Shown: piece after piece, positions 33,721 to 44,477 of the stretch
Layout: the number at the start of each line of letters is the position of its first letter
How positions within the stretch are numbered: the first letter of the stretch is position 1
Origin: Takakia lepidozioides
Taxonomy: Eukaryota > Streptophyta > Takakiopsida > Takakiales > Takakiaceae
Length of the DNA stretch: 64,000 nt
Reading direction: 5' to 3'
Assembly: GCA_030704615.1 (NCBI GenBank)
Contig: CM060734.1
Location: forward strand, 49,988,042 to 50,052,041
Notes under the pieces: generated by a model
Database searches by the model: none
What the model was told of the DNA's origin: nothing
What the model saw: the letters and a program-made list of their open reading frames with translations, nothing else
Position numbers and translations under genes: made by a program

Positions 33721-34870
33721 ATGGAGCCCGCCTCGAAGAAGAAGCAGCGGATCGTGGAGAGTTTTTTCTTGCGAGGATCTGACAACGGCGAGTGCATTCA
33801 GAGTGACATCAACCGAGCACGCCATGGATGGAAGCCCGAGACTAGGGGTTATGCTTTCAGTGAAGCTCCTCCACTCAAGGCTTGTCCGTGCGGCATGTGC
33901 CCGGATACTACGTTGAGCACCAGGTCGAGAACCCTAGCCCTAGCCCTAGTACGAGTGTTACTGGTGAAGGGAGCACCTCCTCTGATGTGTAGGTTGAGTC
34001 CCATGGTCAGAGGCAGGAGAGGGCCATGATGGAGGTGCGGATTACTGCAACTGTGCAGGCCGCGGTTCATTCCCAAATTGCTTTACAGAACCAGAAGATC
34101 GAGACCCTGGAACGGAGGGTCGTCGCACTATCAGAGTTGGCCGCTTCGCCTTTCTCCAGTGTTGGTGCGAATCTCTCAGTCCGAGTTTTGCTGATGTGCT
34201 TGTTGACGACTTTCTGAATGCTATGGGAATCGCTGGCAACCAGGACAAGCGAATGAGATGGCTCGGAGGTAATTCTGTTGCGGTTGATGTTTTGAGGAAG
34301 TGCCAAAGTGGCCAGAGTGGCCATAGTGATGGCCAAGTTATCTATCCGACTTACAAATCCTCTCTAGGAGTTGGAGTTGAGTTCACATTAGACCCGGATC
34401 ATGCAGCAAAGGTAGTTGGTGTGCGGAGAATATCTCGTGAAGTGAGCTCTACAGTTGCCCACAGGACCCGACCCTATTATGTTGCATGTGCACTTGTTCG
34501 ATTGGGGTTTGGGCCTGACGATCCAATGTGTTCCTTGTTTGGGGCTGTGTATGGGAAACAACCAAAAGAGTACGTACAAGACGCCGAGCTCAATGGCCTG
34601 AAAGGGACTCCAGTCACAAAGTTCAGTGTCCCTAATCCTTCCAACTAAGGGCTTGAGACGATTGATTACCTCGATAATTTGCAGGAGAAGGAGAGGTTTA
34701 CAGAGCAAGGAGATGCAATCACCTTCGATTCTGAAGTAGATCGTGTCGGTCTGGGAACTCCTACAAAAATAGCCGTGATAGACCCTGCGGTTGAGACCAA
34801 GTATTTGAAGATCCCTGTGCTATCTGGCTACAGGACTAGCAAACGTTACCCGGGGTTGCTGAACGGGGGA
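33721..34870 (+). pseudogene. Unrecognised gene-like reading frame, broken
   Basis: The ATG at 33721 opens a frame rich in charged residues (MEPASKKKQRIVESFFLRGS). Coding character then moves to 34026-34150 with a coiled-coil-like stretch (SQIALQNQKIETLERRVVAL). From 34196 to 34648 follows a 150-codon frame (DFLNAMGIAGNQDKRMRWLG; EFTLDPDHAAKVVGVRRISR; PYYVACALVRLGFGPDDPMC). After one TAA at 34646-34648 the same frame continues (TIDYLDNLQEKERFTEQGDA) to about 34840. I do not recognise the family. A DNA-binding lineage protein or a transposon-encoded accessory protein is possible. Homology ends where the gypsy gag relic begins. Confidence 0.4.
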
Positions 34871-34899
34871 AGTTGGACTTCCTGTTTGTCCAGATCCTG

Positions 34900-36470
34900 G
34901 AGGACGAGACAATATTTGAGGTGGTATAGAAAAATACATGCCATGTTCTGGTGGTAAGGATACTAGCGGACTAGCGGTGAGATACTGATCTGGGAATGGC
35001 GCTCGTTGTTGTAAATTGGCGTCCACTTGTTGTTGTGTTATCGGAGTAGGATCTACCTTCCTCTTCTTGCAACGTTCCAATAGATGGCCCGTCACACCAC
35101 AATGTAGACATATGATGTCTTGCCAACAATCTTCGGTTTGATGTCCGTATATGCCGCCCTTGCCACATCCTGCCCTAACATCGCTCCTAAACTTCTTCCT
35201 CTGTGGGGGATCCTGAGCGTGGTACGTTGGCCGCTTTTGAATTGGATTGGGGTAGTGTTGAGCTGAATGATCATTTCTCCTACACTTGTAGCACCAGAGT
35301 TTTGGTCGCATTTGGGTCTGTCTCTACCACGGGCGCCATATCTCTGAATCCCACATATATAATTGGTCACATGGTGACCTATTGCACTCACTTGGTCTCC
35401 CATGGACTCCATTGTCTTAAGCAGCGAGGAGCTTCCATGTGTCATGTCCTTGCGTCTGCTGGTCCTGATGAACCTGTAGTTGAGTTTGAAGGTAGTGAGG
35501 GAAAAACATTGGTATGTACCGGAGTACCGGTGCTGCTGCCGATGTTGGGGGCATTGTTGTAGTGTAAGGCACTGCTCCTGCCGCATACAAAGGCGTGTAA
35601 TAGAGAGCAGGCTGAATAGCTGCAAGAGGTGTTGGTGTGCATTTGCCGGATCCATCGCAATGTAGAAAGGTAGCGCCAGCTCGGGCATCTTTGCTCGCTG
35701 AACTTGGCGGTGCATGTTATTAAACTCCTTCCCAATGGTAATGGCATTCACCAATGTGGCAGGCCTCTACTGCAATACATGGAAGTGAGTGGCTTCTCTG
35801 AGTCCACTCAAGAAACAATCCTTCAAGACTCCATCATCTAGAGATGTCAAGGGATTATGTAATCGTAGCAGCTCCCGGAATCGAGTTTCAGAGTCTGCCA
35901 CTTCTTCGACCAGACCTTGTTTGATTCGAGCTAACGCCATCAGGCTGACACTTGTGAACTGGTGTACCGCGCAAAAATGATTCAAGAACGTGTCCCGTAT
36001 TTGTATCCAAGTCACAAAAGAGCCTGGGGCTTGCTGCCAGTACCAGGTGGATGCTTTCCCCTTCATGGTTGTAGGAAACCAGATCAGCCAATAGACATCG
36101 TCCAAAGCTTGGATTGAATAGCAACTTTGAATGAAATTCTTAACATGATACCCAGAATTTTCATGTGCTTTACCTGAAAACCAAGGTAGATGATTCGGTA
36201 AAGATAATGGAGCCAGTCCGACATGTACCACAATGGGCCCCTGACACTGCTCCCGCTAGTTGATTGAGAGCCATGCTGGTTGGTGTCAGCTGCACTGTTG
36301 ACGTCGGGCTAGAAGAAGCACTGGACTCTAGCAAGAATCCTCGACAATGTTCCGGTCCTGAAGATTCGTCGGAGTCAGTCCACCCTTGGTGTTTTACGTT
36401 CTGCTCCTGACCGAGGGTCTCCTGATCTGCAATTGGGCCCGCCTTCCGGATGGATTGTAAAATCCTTTCT
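34900..36470 (-). pseudogene. Ty3/gypsy gag relic with two zinc knuckles
   Basis: On the minus strand the frame at 35767-36231 reads LPWFSGKAHENSGYHVKNFI, TTMKGKASTWYWQQAPGSFV and RFRELLRLHNPLTSLDDGVL, a retrotransposon gag capsid. Upstream (to 36470) a Ser/Thr-rich N-terminal part is visible. The frame at 34820-35311 carries CYKCRRNDHSAQHYP, a knuckle-like motif, and CLHCGVTGHLLERC, a CCHC knuckle. Protease and pol are absent. The element ends abruptly in the unrecognised frame on the left. No LTR pair was found. Confidence 0.75.
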
Positions 36471-38425
36471 CGGTTCTCCGCTCAAACCAACTTTTGTTTT
36501 AGTTGCGTATCTGTGGAACAAGATCCTGATTTGGGTAGTGTGGCGCTGGACTCTGAGCTAGACAATCACTCGCTGCTCTCCTCCTTCCTGTATCAAGATA
36601 ATACTTGTAGAGCCCAATGGCACACCCAAGATCTCCACTTTTAGCGTCTCAATTCCTAGCTAGAGGTTACATCAAGATTTAATTCCTCCGAGTTAGGGTA
36701 TGAACGTCTTTCTTCTTGAGTCATCTTGATAACCGAAATGATTTAATCTACAACAATTTGTTTGTAAATTTTGGATGTATTTGGCTCCTCAGTCTAAGTC
36801 AATGCCGTCTAAGTCAATACCGCACGTATTACTGCCTAGTGCTTCAAAAGAAATCTATGTCTGATTCTATGCTCTTCTATGCTAAAGAACGACAATTTTA
36901 TGCATTCTCTAGATCGTAGGACTCTTTCTGCAAAAGCTCCTTAGAATTCCTAGACAAATGCAACTTCATAATGCTTGGGCACAGCTCAATCTATTTCCAA
37001 GTCCAATGAGTCTTCTCCAAACCAATACAACTCATTATCCAAATGAGTAGGGCGTGGGGAGCGACCGGTAGGAGGTACATGATTTACCCAATGTGGCAAA
37101 ACGAGTTGTGTTCTTACTGCAACCTCATGCAGAGTGGTGATAGGACGGGGGCTTCCAGTGGCTCTATGCGACCTTTCTGGAGAGTGCTCAATCGCTTCAT
37201 CCGTCAAAGAGAGCCGCCCTGCAACAACGAGATCGAGGATGAACGATGTCGCGGTTTGCCCTGCTTGTAGAAACAAGGAGGCCAAATGATGGAGATGGAT
37301 GTGATTGGGTTGGGCAGTCGGTCGTCGCCCTCTAGATAGTCGTCGATACCGCAGCCAAATATCTAACACACCAAATCAAAGTTCAGGTCGAACACCCCTC
37401 GTTTCTGTAGGAACGTAGTGGCGCACGCTGATCGGCGCCTGAAAGATTGGTTCGCAAAGGTAATGCCGTCATCTGCAACGGTTCGGCACAATGGACAACA
37501 ACTCAAACAGGCTACTTGCCAAGCAAGATGGGCTTCAAGAGCCAATAGTATGTTCAAATACCCCATAAATGGTGGTTGACAACAACCTGACCAAAAAGTA
37601 TTGAACCGAAAAAATGAAGAAATGGGATTGGTTAGTGCGCGTGACCCCAAAGGTCTGATCTTGGCTGCTATCCAGTATCTTCGGTATTCTTCAACGATTG
37701 CCAAAAATGCGTTGGCACATCAGTCGACAGATTACGGCAGAATCACATGCTCGTACTTTTCCTAAGCACGTGCTCGAAATGATTCGGTAAAGCCCCACCA
37801 CTCGGGCTTCAAATGATAAATGAAAACGATGGGGTTCCACCACCATTGTCATATTACAACTCCATGATAACTGGTAGATCACAATATTTACAATATTCAC
37901 ATTTGCGCAATGATTTTCCTAGACTCCCTAGGACCTTGCAACAACACCTAGGGCTCAACCCTATCAAAGCATGCACTTAAATTCAAAAGAAATTTAGGTT
38001 CAGGGCGTACCGTTTCAAACCTTAATAACCCGTGTTAGTGTGAAATCCAACCACTAATACACCGTTAGTAACAACTTACCGAACTCCCAGCAGACGCACC
38101 ACTAATATGACGAGCCTCGCTACTCACGGAACCGCAGGGAAAAAAACGACGTCAATCCGGGGCCTAGAGTCCGGCGACGAGGTGGGTTAGGCTCAAGAAC
38201 CGCCCACCCGTGAGATGTGTCGCTAAGCTTGGCGGAGGGTCAATGGCCGATGGAGGGAACTCCTTCTGCTATCCTAAACTACCAGCAAACGCATGGTCCA
38301 ACTCCTACGCTCGCGGGGCAAAGTTCATTCGTGTCACCTGCGTAATCTACTTATAACTAATTGTCTTCCAAGACTTCTTTATTAACGTTAATCACGGCTT
38401 CATCCCGGAGCTATCGGTGTCCCCA
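36471..38425. other. Probable non-coding part of the gypsy relic and spacer
   Basis: The minus-strand open frames at 36986-37369 and 37363-37704 show no recognised domain. It could be the leader or LTR region of the gypsy relic, but I could not find terminal repeats. Confidence 0.25.
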
Positions 38426-38779
38426 CACTACCGGAAAAGGGGGGGTTTTCGACGCCGCGACGTCGCTAAACAGCCCTTTTCGGGCAGGGGGGAGGGGCCA
38501 TTTTTGCGACGCAAATGCGTCGCTGAAAAAACGTCGCAATTTTGCAACGGATGGGGGTCGCAACGCCATGCCAGTGCGACTTGCGACGTCCGGGCGTCAC
38601 AAATTTTTATTTTTATTTTTATTTTTTTCATACTCTGCAATACCAAATTAGCGACGTCCGAGGGTCACAAAGTGCGATGCTCGGACGTCGCAATTTAGGG
38701 GGGTACATTTGAATTTAGGTTGGAAAATTTAAACTTCAAAAATTTGTTGACCATTGACTCCAGTTGGGCAGATGGAGGT

Positions 38780-39003
38780 TCGTGGCATATCAGATTGCAT
38801 TGATTTCTGCTTCAGCATTGTCGACAATTAGGCCGCCAGCTTGGCTTTTCTGCAAGGAGAGAAACACACAATGCTGACATCCACGAGATGAGGTCTGATG
38901 TTCGGTTGCGTGCTGAAACGATGTAAGCAACCGGAATTCCGTTCAACCATTGGTCGAACACCATTAACGTGTACAAAGGAAACTGCATGAAATGACAATC
39001 CAC
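38780..39003 (-). pseudogene. MULE-type transposase fragment
   Basis: The minus strand reads FPLYTLMVFDQWLNGIPVAY and MSALCVSLLAEKPSWRPN, then after a shift LIVDNAEAEINAI. This resembles the core of MULE/SWIM-type transposases, where a V(D/N)xAxAEINAI segment follows the LMVFDxWxNGIPVA segment. It lies just inside the left CACTAC end and is clearly broken. Confidence 0.5.
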
Positions 39004-39054
39004 AATTAGGAGATCAGTGAGGAAAGTGGACCACCCGATCCAAACTTATACTCA

Positions 39055-39336
39055 TTGAAGGTCAGAGGGGTTAGAAAGGAGCCAGGTCGCTGCTGCATTG
39101 AGGTTGGCAACAGGGTGCACACGTTTGTCGTAGATGACAAGTTGCATCCCAGAATTAAGGAAATTCATGCTAAGCTGAGAAGATTGTCTGGGCAGATGAA
39201 GGAGACAGGGTATGTGCCTGACACGCGCTTTGAATTGCATGATGCGGGGGAGGAGGAAATTTTTTTTCTCTTTGCCACCACAGTGAGAAGCTGGCCATTG
39301 GTTTTCACAGACCAATCCAGGATCACCAGACTATAG
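39055..39336 (+). pseudogene. PPR protein fragment: E+/DYW C-terminal part
   Basis: KEPGRCCIEVGNRVHTFVVD, HPRIKEIHAKLRRLSGQMKE and TGYVPDTRFELHDAGEEE form the E/E+ to DYW junction of a plant organelle RNA-editing PPR protein. A second frame adds SEKLAIGF, the zinc-binding start of the DYW deaminase, and then homology ends. Note that this C-terminal piece precedes the PPR repeats in the window, so the parts are in scrambled order or derive from two genes. Confidence 0.8.
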
Positions 39337-40229
39337 ACATAAGCAGCACACGCATGAGGTCCTTTGGATTGAGAGTTGGTTGAATCCTCCTTGGGTGAAG
39401 GAAAAGCTAGCTGCTTTCATGAGACAAGATCAGGGACAACTGGTGCGGGCACTTTCTTCTTCAACCATTTGGTCTTGTTTTGTCCACTTATCAGATTCAT
39501 TCCCAATTTTTCACTTTGTGTTTTTAAGTTACCTCGTTGGGTGAATCTATGGTGGTTTGGATTTTTTGCACATGTTACTGCCAATGGGATAATAGGCGCA
39601 TTGAAAAAACTTTCTCACAAATTGTCAGCAATGCAGCACTAGAACTAGTGTGTGGTAAGTATGGTCGGAGTGTTTGCTAGATAAATTTTAGGTTATCATT
39701 GTCAGCTCTTAGCAGCAGGGCCATATTGTTGCCTAGGCAGGGTTAGCTGAAAGAAGCAGGGATGAAGCGTGGATGCAGATCCATCTGAGAGGTCCTGATT
39801 TCAAGCACCAGAGTGCATATGAGCCACTGAGGATTGACAGCTACAAAAAATCTGCAAGGGTAGATGGTCATCATGAAGGGGCAGTGGCAGCACAATTGAT
39901 AAAATCAGGCACCTCCACAATAATCTCCAATTCCAAAAGAGGACGCTGGGAGGAAGTTCTCAAGATTTCTTATGGCACTTCTGAACTTGTGAGGACACTA
40001 TATGAGGCACACTGAAAGAGGCTCTGAAATTTTTGAACCATGGAGGCATTTTCACAGTGTCAGATAATGAAGACACCTTCTTCAACACATTTCATCCTGT
40101 TCATAAGTTGAGTTGGGTGTTTCCTAGAACTTCAAGCTCTAGATTACCTATGATTCCCTGTGGATCAATAGCTACAAGAAACCTGCATGGGTAGATGGTC
40201 ACCTAAAGGCAGCAGCTGCAGCGGCACCT

Positions 40230-41470
40230 TTGCTAAAATCAGGCACCTCAACCATGACAACAGTTTCTGAAAGAGGATCAAGAGAGGGAGTCCACAATCC
40301 CTCTTCTGACACTTCTGGGCATGTGAAGATGCTTTGTGTGGCAGGCAGTCTGACAGAGGCTCTACAGACTTTAAACCAAGGAGGCATTTCAGAACGTATG
40401 TCTGTCTCTTGCTTAAGTGCATCGAGATGGAAGGTTTGGAAGCTGGAAAGCAGATGCACACTCACATTATCCAAAGTGGGATTCTCGCCAAATGTTTTTC
40501 TACTCAACACCCTTGTCAACATGTATGTTAAGTGCAGGAGCATCATGGATGCTCACCAAGTGTTCAACAGAAAGGCTCAACCATCTTTGATCACATGGAA
40601 CACGATGCTTGTAGGGTATGTACAGCAAGGGCGGTATGGAGGCCTTGGAGACCTATGATCAAATGATGGGGAAGGGGTGAAGCCCGACCACATCACGTTT
40701 TTGTGCATTTGCAATGCGTGTGCAAGCCTGGCAGCTCTGGAAAAGGGTGAAGAGGTGCATGGCGATCAAATCTGGAATTGTACGCGATGTCATTCTGAAC
40801 ACTGCCCTGGTGGAAATGTATGTCAAATGTGCATGCATTGAGGATCCAAAGGGAGTGCTCGACAGTATTGGCTGAACGAGATGTGGTATCATGGAGTGCG
40901 ATGATTGCAGGATATGCATAACAAGGGTGCTGGATGGAGGCTTTGGGGACCTATGACCAAATGATGTGCGAAGGGGTGAAGCCCAACCACATCACATTTT
41001 TTTTTGTTTGCAATGCGTGTGCAAGCCTGAGAGTTCTGGAAAAGGGGAAAGAGGTACATGGTGACATCGTCAAAGCTGGAATTGTACCAGATGTCATCCC
41101 GAACCCTGCCTTGGTGGACATGGATGCAAAATGTGGGTGCATTAAGGATGCGAAGGAGTGAAGCCCAACCACATCACATTTGTTTTTGTTTGCAATGCGT
41201 GTGCAAGCCTAGGAGCTCTGGAAAAGGGGGAAGAGATCCATGGTGACATCGTCAAAGCTGGAATTGTACCAGATGTCATCATGAACACTGTCATGGTGGA
41301 CATGGATGCAAAATGTGGGTGCATTAAGGATGTGAAGGGAGTTTTCAACACTATGGCTGACCGAGATGTGGTGTCGTGGAACGCGATGCTTGCAGGGTAT
41401 GCACAACAGGGGCACGGGATGAAGGTCTGCTTCTGTAAGGTACTTCTTTGTGATGCAGTGCAAAACTTGT
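40230..41470 (+). pseudogene. PPR repeat array (PLS class), broken
   Basis: Several frames together make an N-terminal PLS-type array: CVAGSLTEALQTLNQGG, CIEMEGLEAGKQMHTHIIQS, VFLLNTLVNMYVKCRSIMDA, SLITWNTMLVGYVQQGRYGG, VKPNHITFFFVCNACASLRV, EVHGDIVKAGIVPDVIPNPA and GVFNTMADRDVVSWNAMLAG. At least four frameshifts or stops are present. Near 41159 the frame jumps from CIKDAKE straight to VKPNHITF, so the P and S motifs between are missing. The start of the second unit repeats the sequence at 40976 after only 183 bp, where a full unit is about 300 bp. Confidence 0.85.
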
Positions 41471-42379
41471 AGATGGATGAAGGACACTTGGTCAAAGACA
41501 CAATGCAGACAGCCTCTTGTGGCAATTCGTATAGCCTAGCGCAAATATGTGAGAGCTCCAAAAGTAGGTTGCTTTCTTTCTGGCTGTTGTTCCTGAAATA
41601 CTGTCACTCGTGTTTTAGGTTGAGGCTGCAAGGCTGCACCATACTGAGGCTGCCAAAACTCTGTTGATATTTCCGTGGGTGCAGGATGAAGGTGTACATG
41701 ACCAATAGGACTACAAGTATTTGTCTTTGTATTATTTTTCAAATGAGTGATGGTGGGGTGTTGTGAAGTGTGTTTACTAGCAGCATTGTCGACTGAGCTC
41801 ATGCCTAAGTCACCTGCATGATTCCACAATGGTGCTAGCCACATAGAATCTTGCAGATAGAATTAGGGTAAGTGACAGTGGTCCATGGGTTTGCCCACAA
41901 CTCGCACTAACTTTTGAGGGCAGATGTGGGCCCCTGCATTGAACAATGCCTTGGAGAATCGCCTGTCAACTGGCTTTTCAGCCTTTTGTCGGTGAGGGGT
42001 TGACATAGTTGACCTATTTTAGGGTTTTGGAGTTGTTCAATCTTTTTTTCTCTCTCCTACAATCATGTGAGAAATGTTAGTGCCTCCCAAGTGTATGCAA
42101 GGTGTCCAGACTTGAGTCTAATTGGTTTCCAATGCTATTTTGCTGCAGACAGGGTCATTATGCAATCACCTGTGGTTCAAGATTAACATTTAGTCTCCAG
42201 GCAGCTCTGCCTTGCAACGATGCCTTCCACCAGCATTTCCCTTCCTTGTGTAGATCATTGGTCGGGCCCCTACTCGCAACATCACTCCAATCAGCAGCAA
42301 AACTCTTCAGTTACAGGTCAAACGCAGAGTGCTTTGTGGAGTAGGAGGGTTCAATCATGCAGCAAGCAAGATTATAGCA

Positions 42380-42655
42380 GTTTTTCAAGTAGAGTGTCTT
42401 TGTCATTGGCTAGGCTCCATGGTCGAAACCAATTGTGCCAGCCAAGTAGCCCTGGAAAAGGGCAAAGAGGTCGATGCTGACATCACCCAAGCTGGGATTG
42501 CCCCAGATATCATTCCGGAGACTACTCTAGTTGACATGTATGCCAAATGTGGGAGTATGAAGGATGCATTCTCAGCGTTTGACAGAATGACTAAACAAGA
42601 TGTGGTAGCCTCAGCAACAATCCACCATTTTTTTGAAAAACAAAGAAACACATGA
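42380..42655 (+). pseudogene. PPR repeat fragment
   Basis: ALEKGKEVDADITQAGIAPD, TTLVDMYAKCGSMKDAFSAF and DRMTKQDVVA form one more L-S type PPR unit. It is separated from the array by about 900 bp of non-PPR sequence and runs into the repeat at 42610-42960. Confidence 0.75.
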
Positions 42656-42960
42656 TGTATGTATGTAACACTCTGGGGATGACCCACCCATTTTTATGCT
42701 TCCAAACTCTGGGGATGCCGAAGAGGAGGGACCAGCAGGATTTCGGCCCTCTTTCCTTTGAAAAATAAAAATAATATGGTAGCTTTGGCAACACTCCGCC
42801 ATTCTTCTTCCGGGACAACAATGAAATATGAGATGTATGTATGTAACACCATGGGGATGACCCACCTTTTTTTGTGAAAAATTGAACGTAGTTCTCAGAA
42901 TTCGTCGCTAGTAGTGCGGAGCAACGCGAAGCCCTAGTATATATATTTAGATTGCTTTTG
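42610..42960 (-). repeat. Two-copy repeat related to 14070-14180
   Basis: Two similar units, about 42615-42690 and 42790-42870, share GATGTATGTATGTAACAC and GGGGATGACCCACC. On the minus strand a GGGCTTCGCGTTGCTCCGCAC head follows an AT-rich stretch near 42940. It may be a non-autonomous Helitron-like or other unclassified element. It lies directly inside the right CACTAC end. Confidence 0.4.
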
Positions 42961-43245
42961 TGATACTTAGATGTAGCGTATGTGTGCTGGTTAGTTTGTA
43001 GTGTCTTAGAAATGTTATAATGTGGAGGTCTTAGGTTCAAATACGCATTGCATGATATATGTAGAACAATGAACATATCGCCATTAGACAGAACAGGAGT
43101 CAATGGTCAACAAGTTTTTGAAATTCAAATTCAAAAATTCAAAAATTTCCCGCTTAAATTCAAATGTACCCCCTTAAATTGTGACGTCCGGGCGTCGCAC
43201 TTTGCGACCCCCGGACGGTGCTAATTCTGCATTGTAGAGTAGGGT

Positions 43246-43276
<31 letters not shown>

Positions 43277-43478
43277 CGCCCGGGCGTTGCAAATCGCGTC
43301 GGCGTCGCAAATCGCGGTTTCGCATATTTGCGACCCCCATTGGTCGCATATTTGCGACGTTTTTTTGGCGACGGGCTTGCGACACCCGGGCGTCGCAAAT
43401 TTGGCTCTTCCCCCCTGCCCGAAAAGGGCTGTTTTACGACGCCGCGACGACGAAAACCTCCCCTTTTTTCCTGTAGTG

Positions 43479-43865
43479 GATGTCGCAGCGCCACAGGCCC
43501 AGCTCGTGGGGTCACAGTCGTGGCAACCCAACGACATTTTTGCGACGTCAGGGCGTCACAATTTATTTATTTATTTATTTCTCTTCCGGGCATTGCGACC
43601 CCCCGCCGTCGCAAAAGCGACAATGGGCTGCCGCGACTGTGACCCACGAGCTGGGGTTGGGGCGTTGCATCGTCCCGACGACGCCGTTGCGATTCCCTGG
43701 CATCGCAGCCTCCTGGGGCGTCGCAACCCCCCAGCGTCGGAACTTAGCCCATTGATAGATATTTATCATTGAAGAACTTTGGGGACAAGTCTTGGTGCAA
43801 ATTCCAACATAATATACACCATTTGCGATGACACAATGATAGGATTAAAATAGTGTTAGTCACCA
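43479..43865. repeat. Spacer between two CACTAC right ends, with an inverted repeat
   Basis: CCCAGCTCGTGGGGTCACAG (43498) pairs with CTGTGACCCACGAGCTGGG (43637-43655), arms about 26 bp and loop about 105 bp. The stretch is rich in GCGACG and TCGCAA motifs and so belongs to the same element family. Confidence 0.55.
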
Positions 43866-44477
43866 GGAACTAATCTTGATATGCATATATATATACTTAG
43901 ACTGCTTTTGTCATACATAGATATATCGTAGATGTGTTGGTTAGTGTGGAATGTCTTAGAAATGTTATAACCTTGAGGTCTTAGGTTCAAATATGCATTG
44001 CATAATATATGTAGTACATTGTATGAACTGCCATTGGACAAAACCGGAGTCAATGGTCAACGTCGGAGTCAATGGTCAACTAGTTTTTGAAATTCAAAAT
44101 TCAAATTCAAATCCAAATTTTCCCACCTAAATTCAAATGTACTCCACTAAACTTCGTCGTTTGGCCTTTGCGACCGGCGGATGTTGTTAATGCGGGGTCG
44201 CGGAAAAGTTTGTTTTGTTTTGTTTTTGTTTGCAACGCCTGGACGTCGCAAATCGCACCGGCGCTGCATCGTCGCAGGTCGCGGCCGGGGTGTCCCGGGG
44301 GTTTAACGATTCCCCGAGATCGCTAATTAGCGACGTTCCGGGAGCGACGTCGGACCGACTTCCCGACGTCGCAAAATGCCCCCGGTGCGCCCCGGGCGCC
44401 GTAGAGTATTTCCGTCACAAATTATGGCGGTTGGAGGTTGCTGGGGCATCTAACCCCCCCCCCCAAATGCAGTAGTG
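43866..44477. repeat. Second right end of the CACTAC element family
   Basis: Directly repeated copy of 42936-43478. It shares TTGGTTAGTGTGGAATGTCT-like, AGGTCTTAGGTTCAAATA, GAGTCAATGGTCAAC and TTCAAATGTAC blocks and ends GCAGTAGTG at 44477. The part after 44160 is more GC-rich and diverged. One extra GTCGGAGTCAATGGTCAAC unit is duplicated at 44045-44080. Confidence 0.7.

Larger units (their letters stand above)
38426..43478. mobile_element. CACTA-ended element with long inverted ends enclosing PPR-gene fragments
   Basis: The left end begins CACTACCGGAAAAGG (38426) and the right end is the complement of CACTACAGGAAAAAAGG (to 43478). The similarity continues inward for 350-400 bp on each side in inverted orientation. 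Shared landmarks are CAGCCCTTTTCGGGCAGGGG, many GCGACG(T/C)/TCGCAA subterminal motifs, a TATTTTTATTTTT tract, TACATTTGAATTTA and TTGACCATTGACTCC. CACTAC termini and dense subterminal repeats point to the CACTA (CMC/EnSpm) superfamily. The interior holds a MULE-like transposase scrap and PPR fragments but no CACTA transposase. The 3-bp flanks do not match (CCA left, GAT right), so a single intact transposition is not proven. Confidence 0.65.

Noticed and set aside
33286-34029. A 247-codon frame starting at 33286
   Set aside because: Most of it translates the pyrimidine tandem repeat. The ATG at 33721 in the same frame is the more likely start of any real product.
38426-43478. Calling the CACTAC-bounded block a proven single transposition unit
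   Set aside because: The 3-bp flanks do not match, so I report it as an element with reduced confidence and not as a demonstrated insertion.
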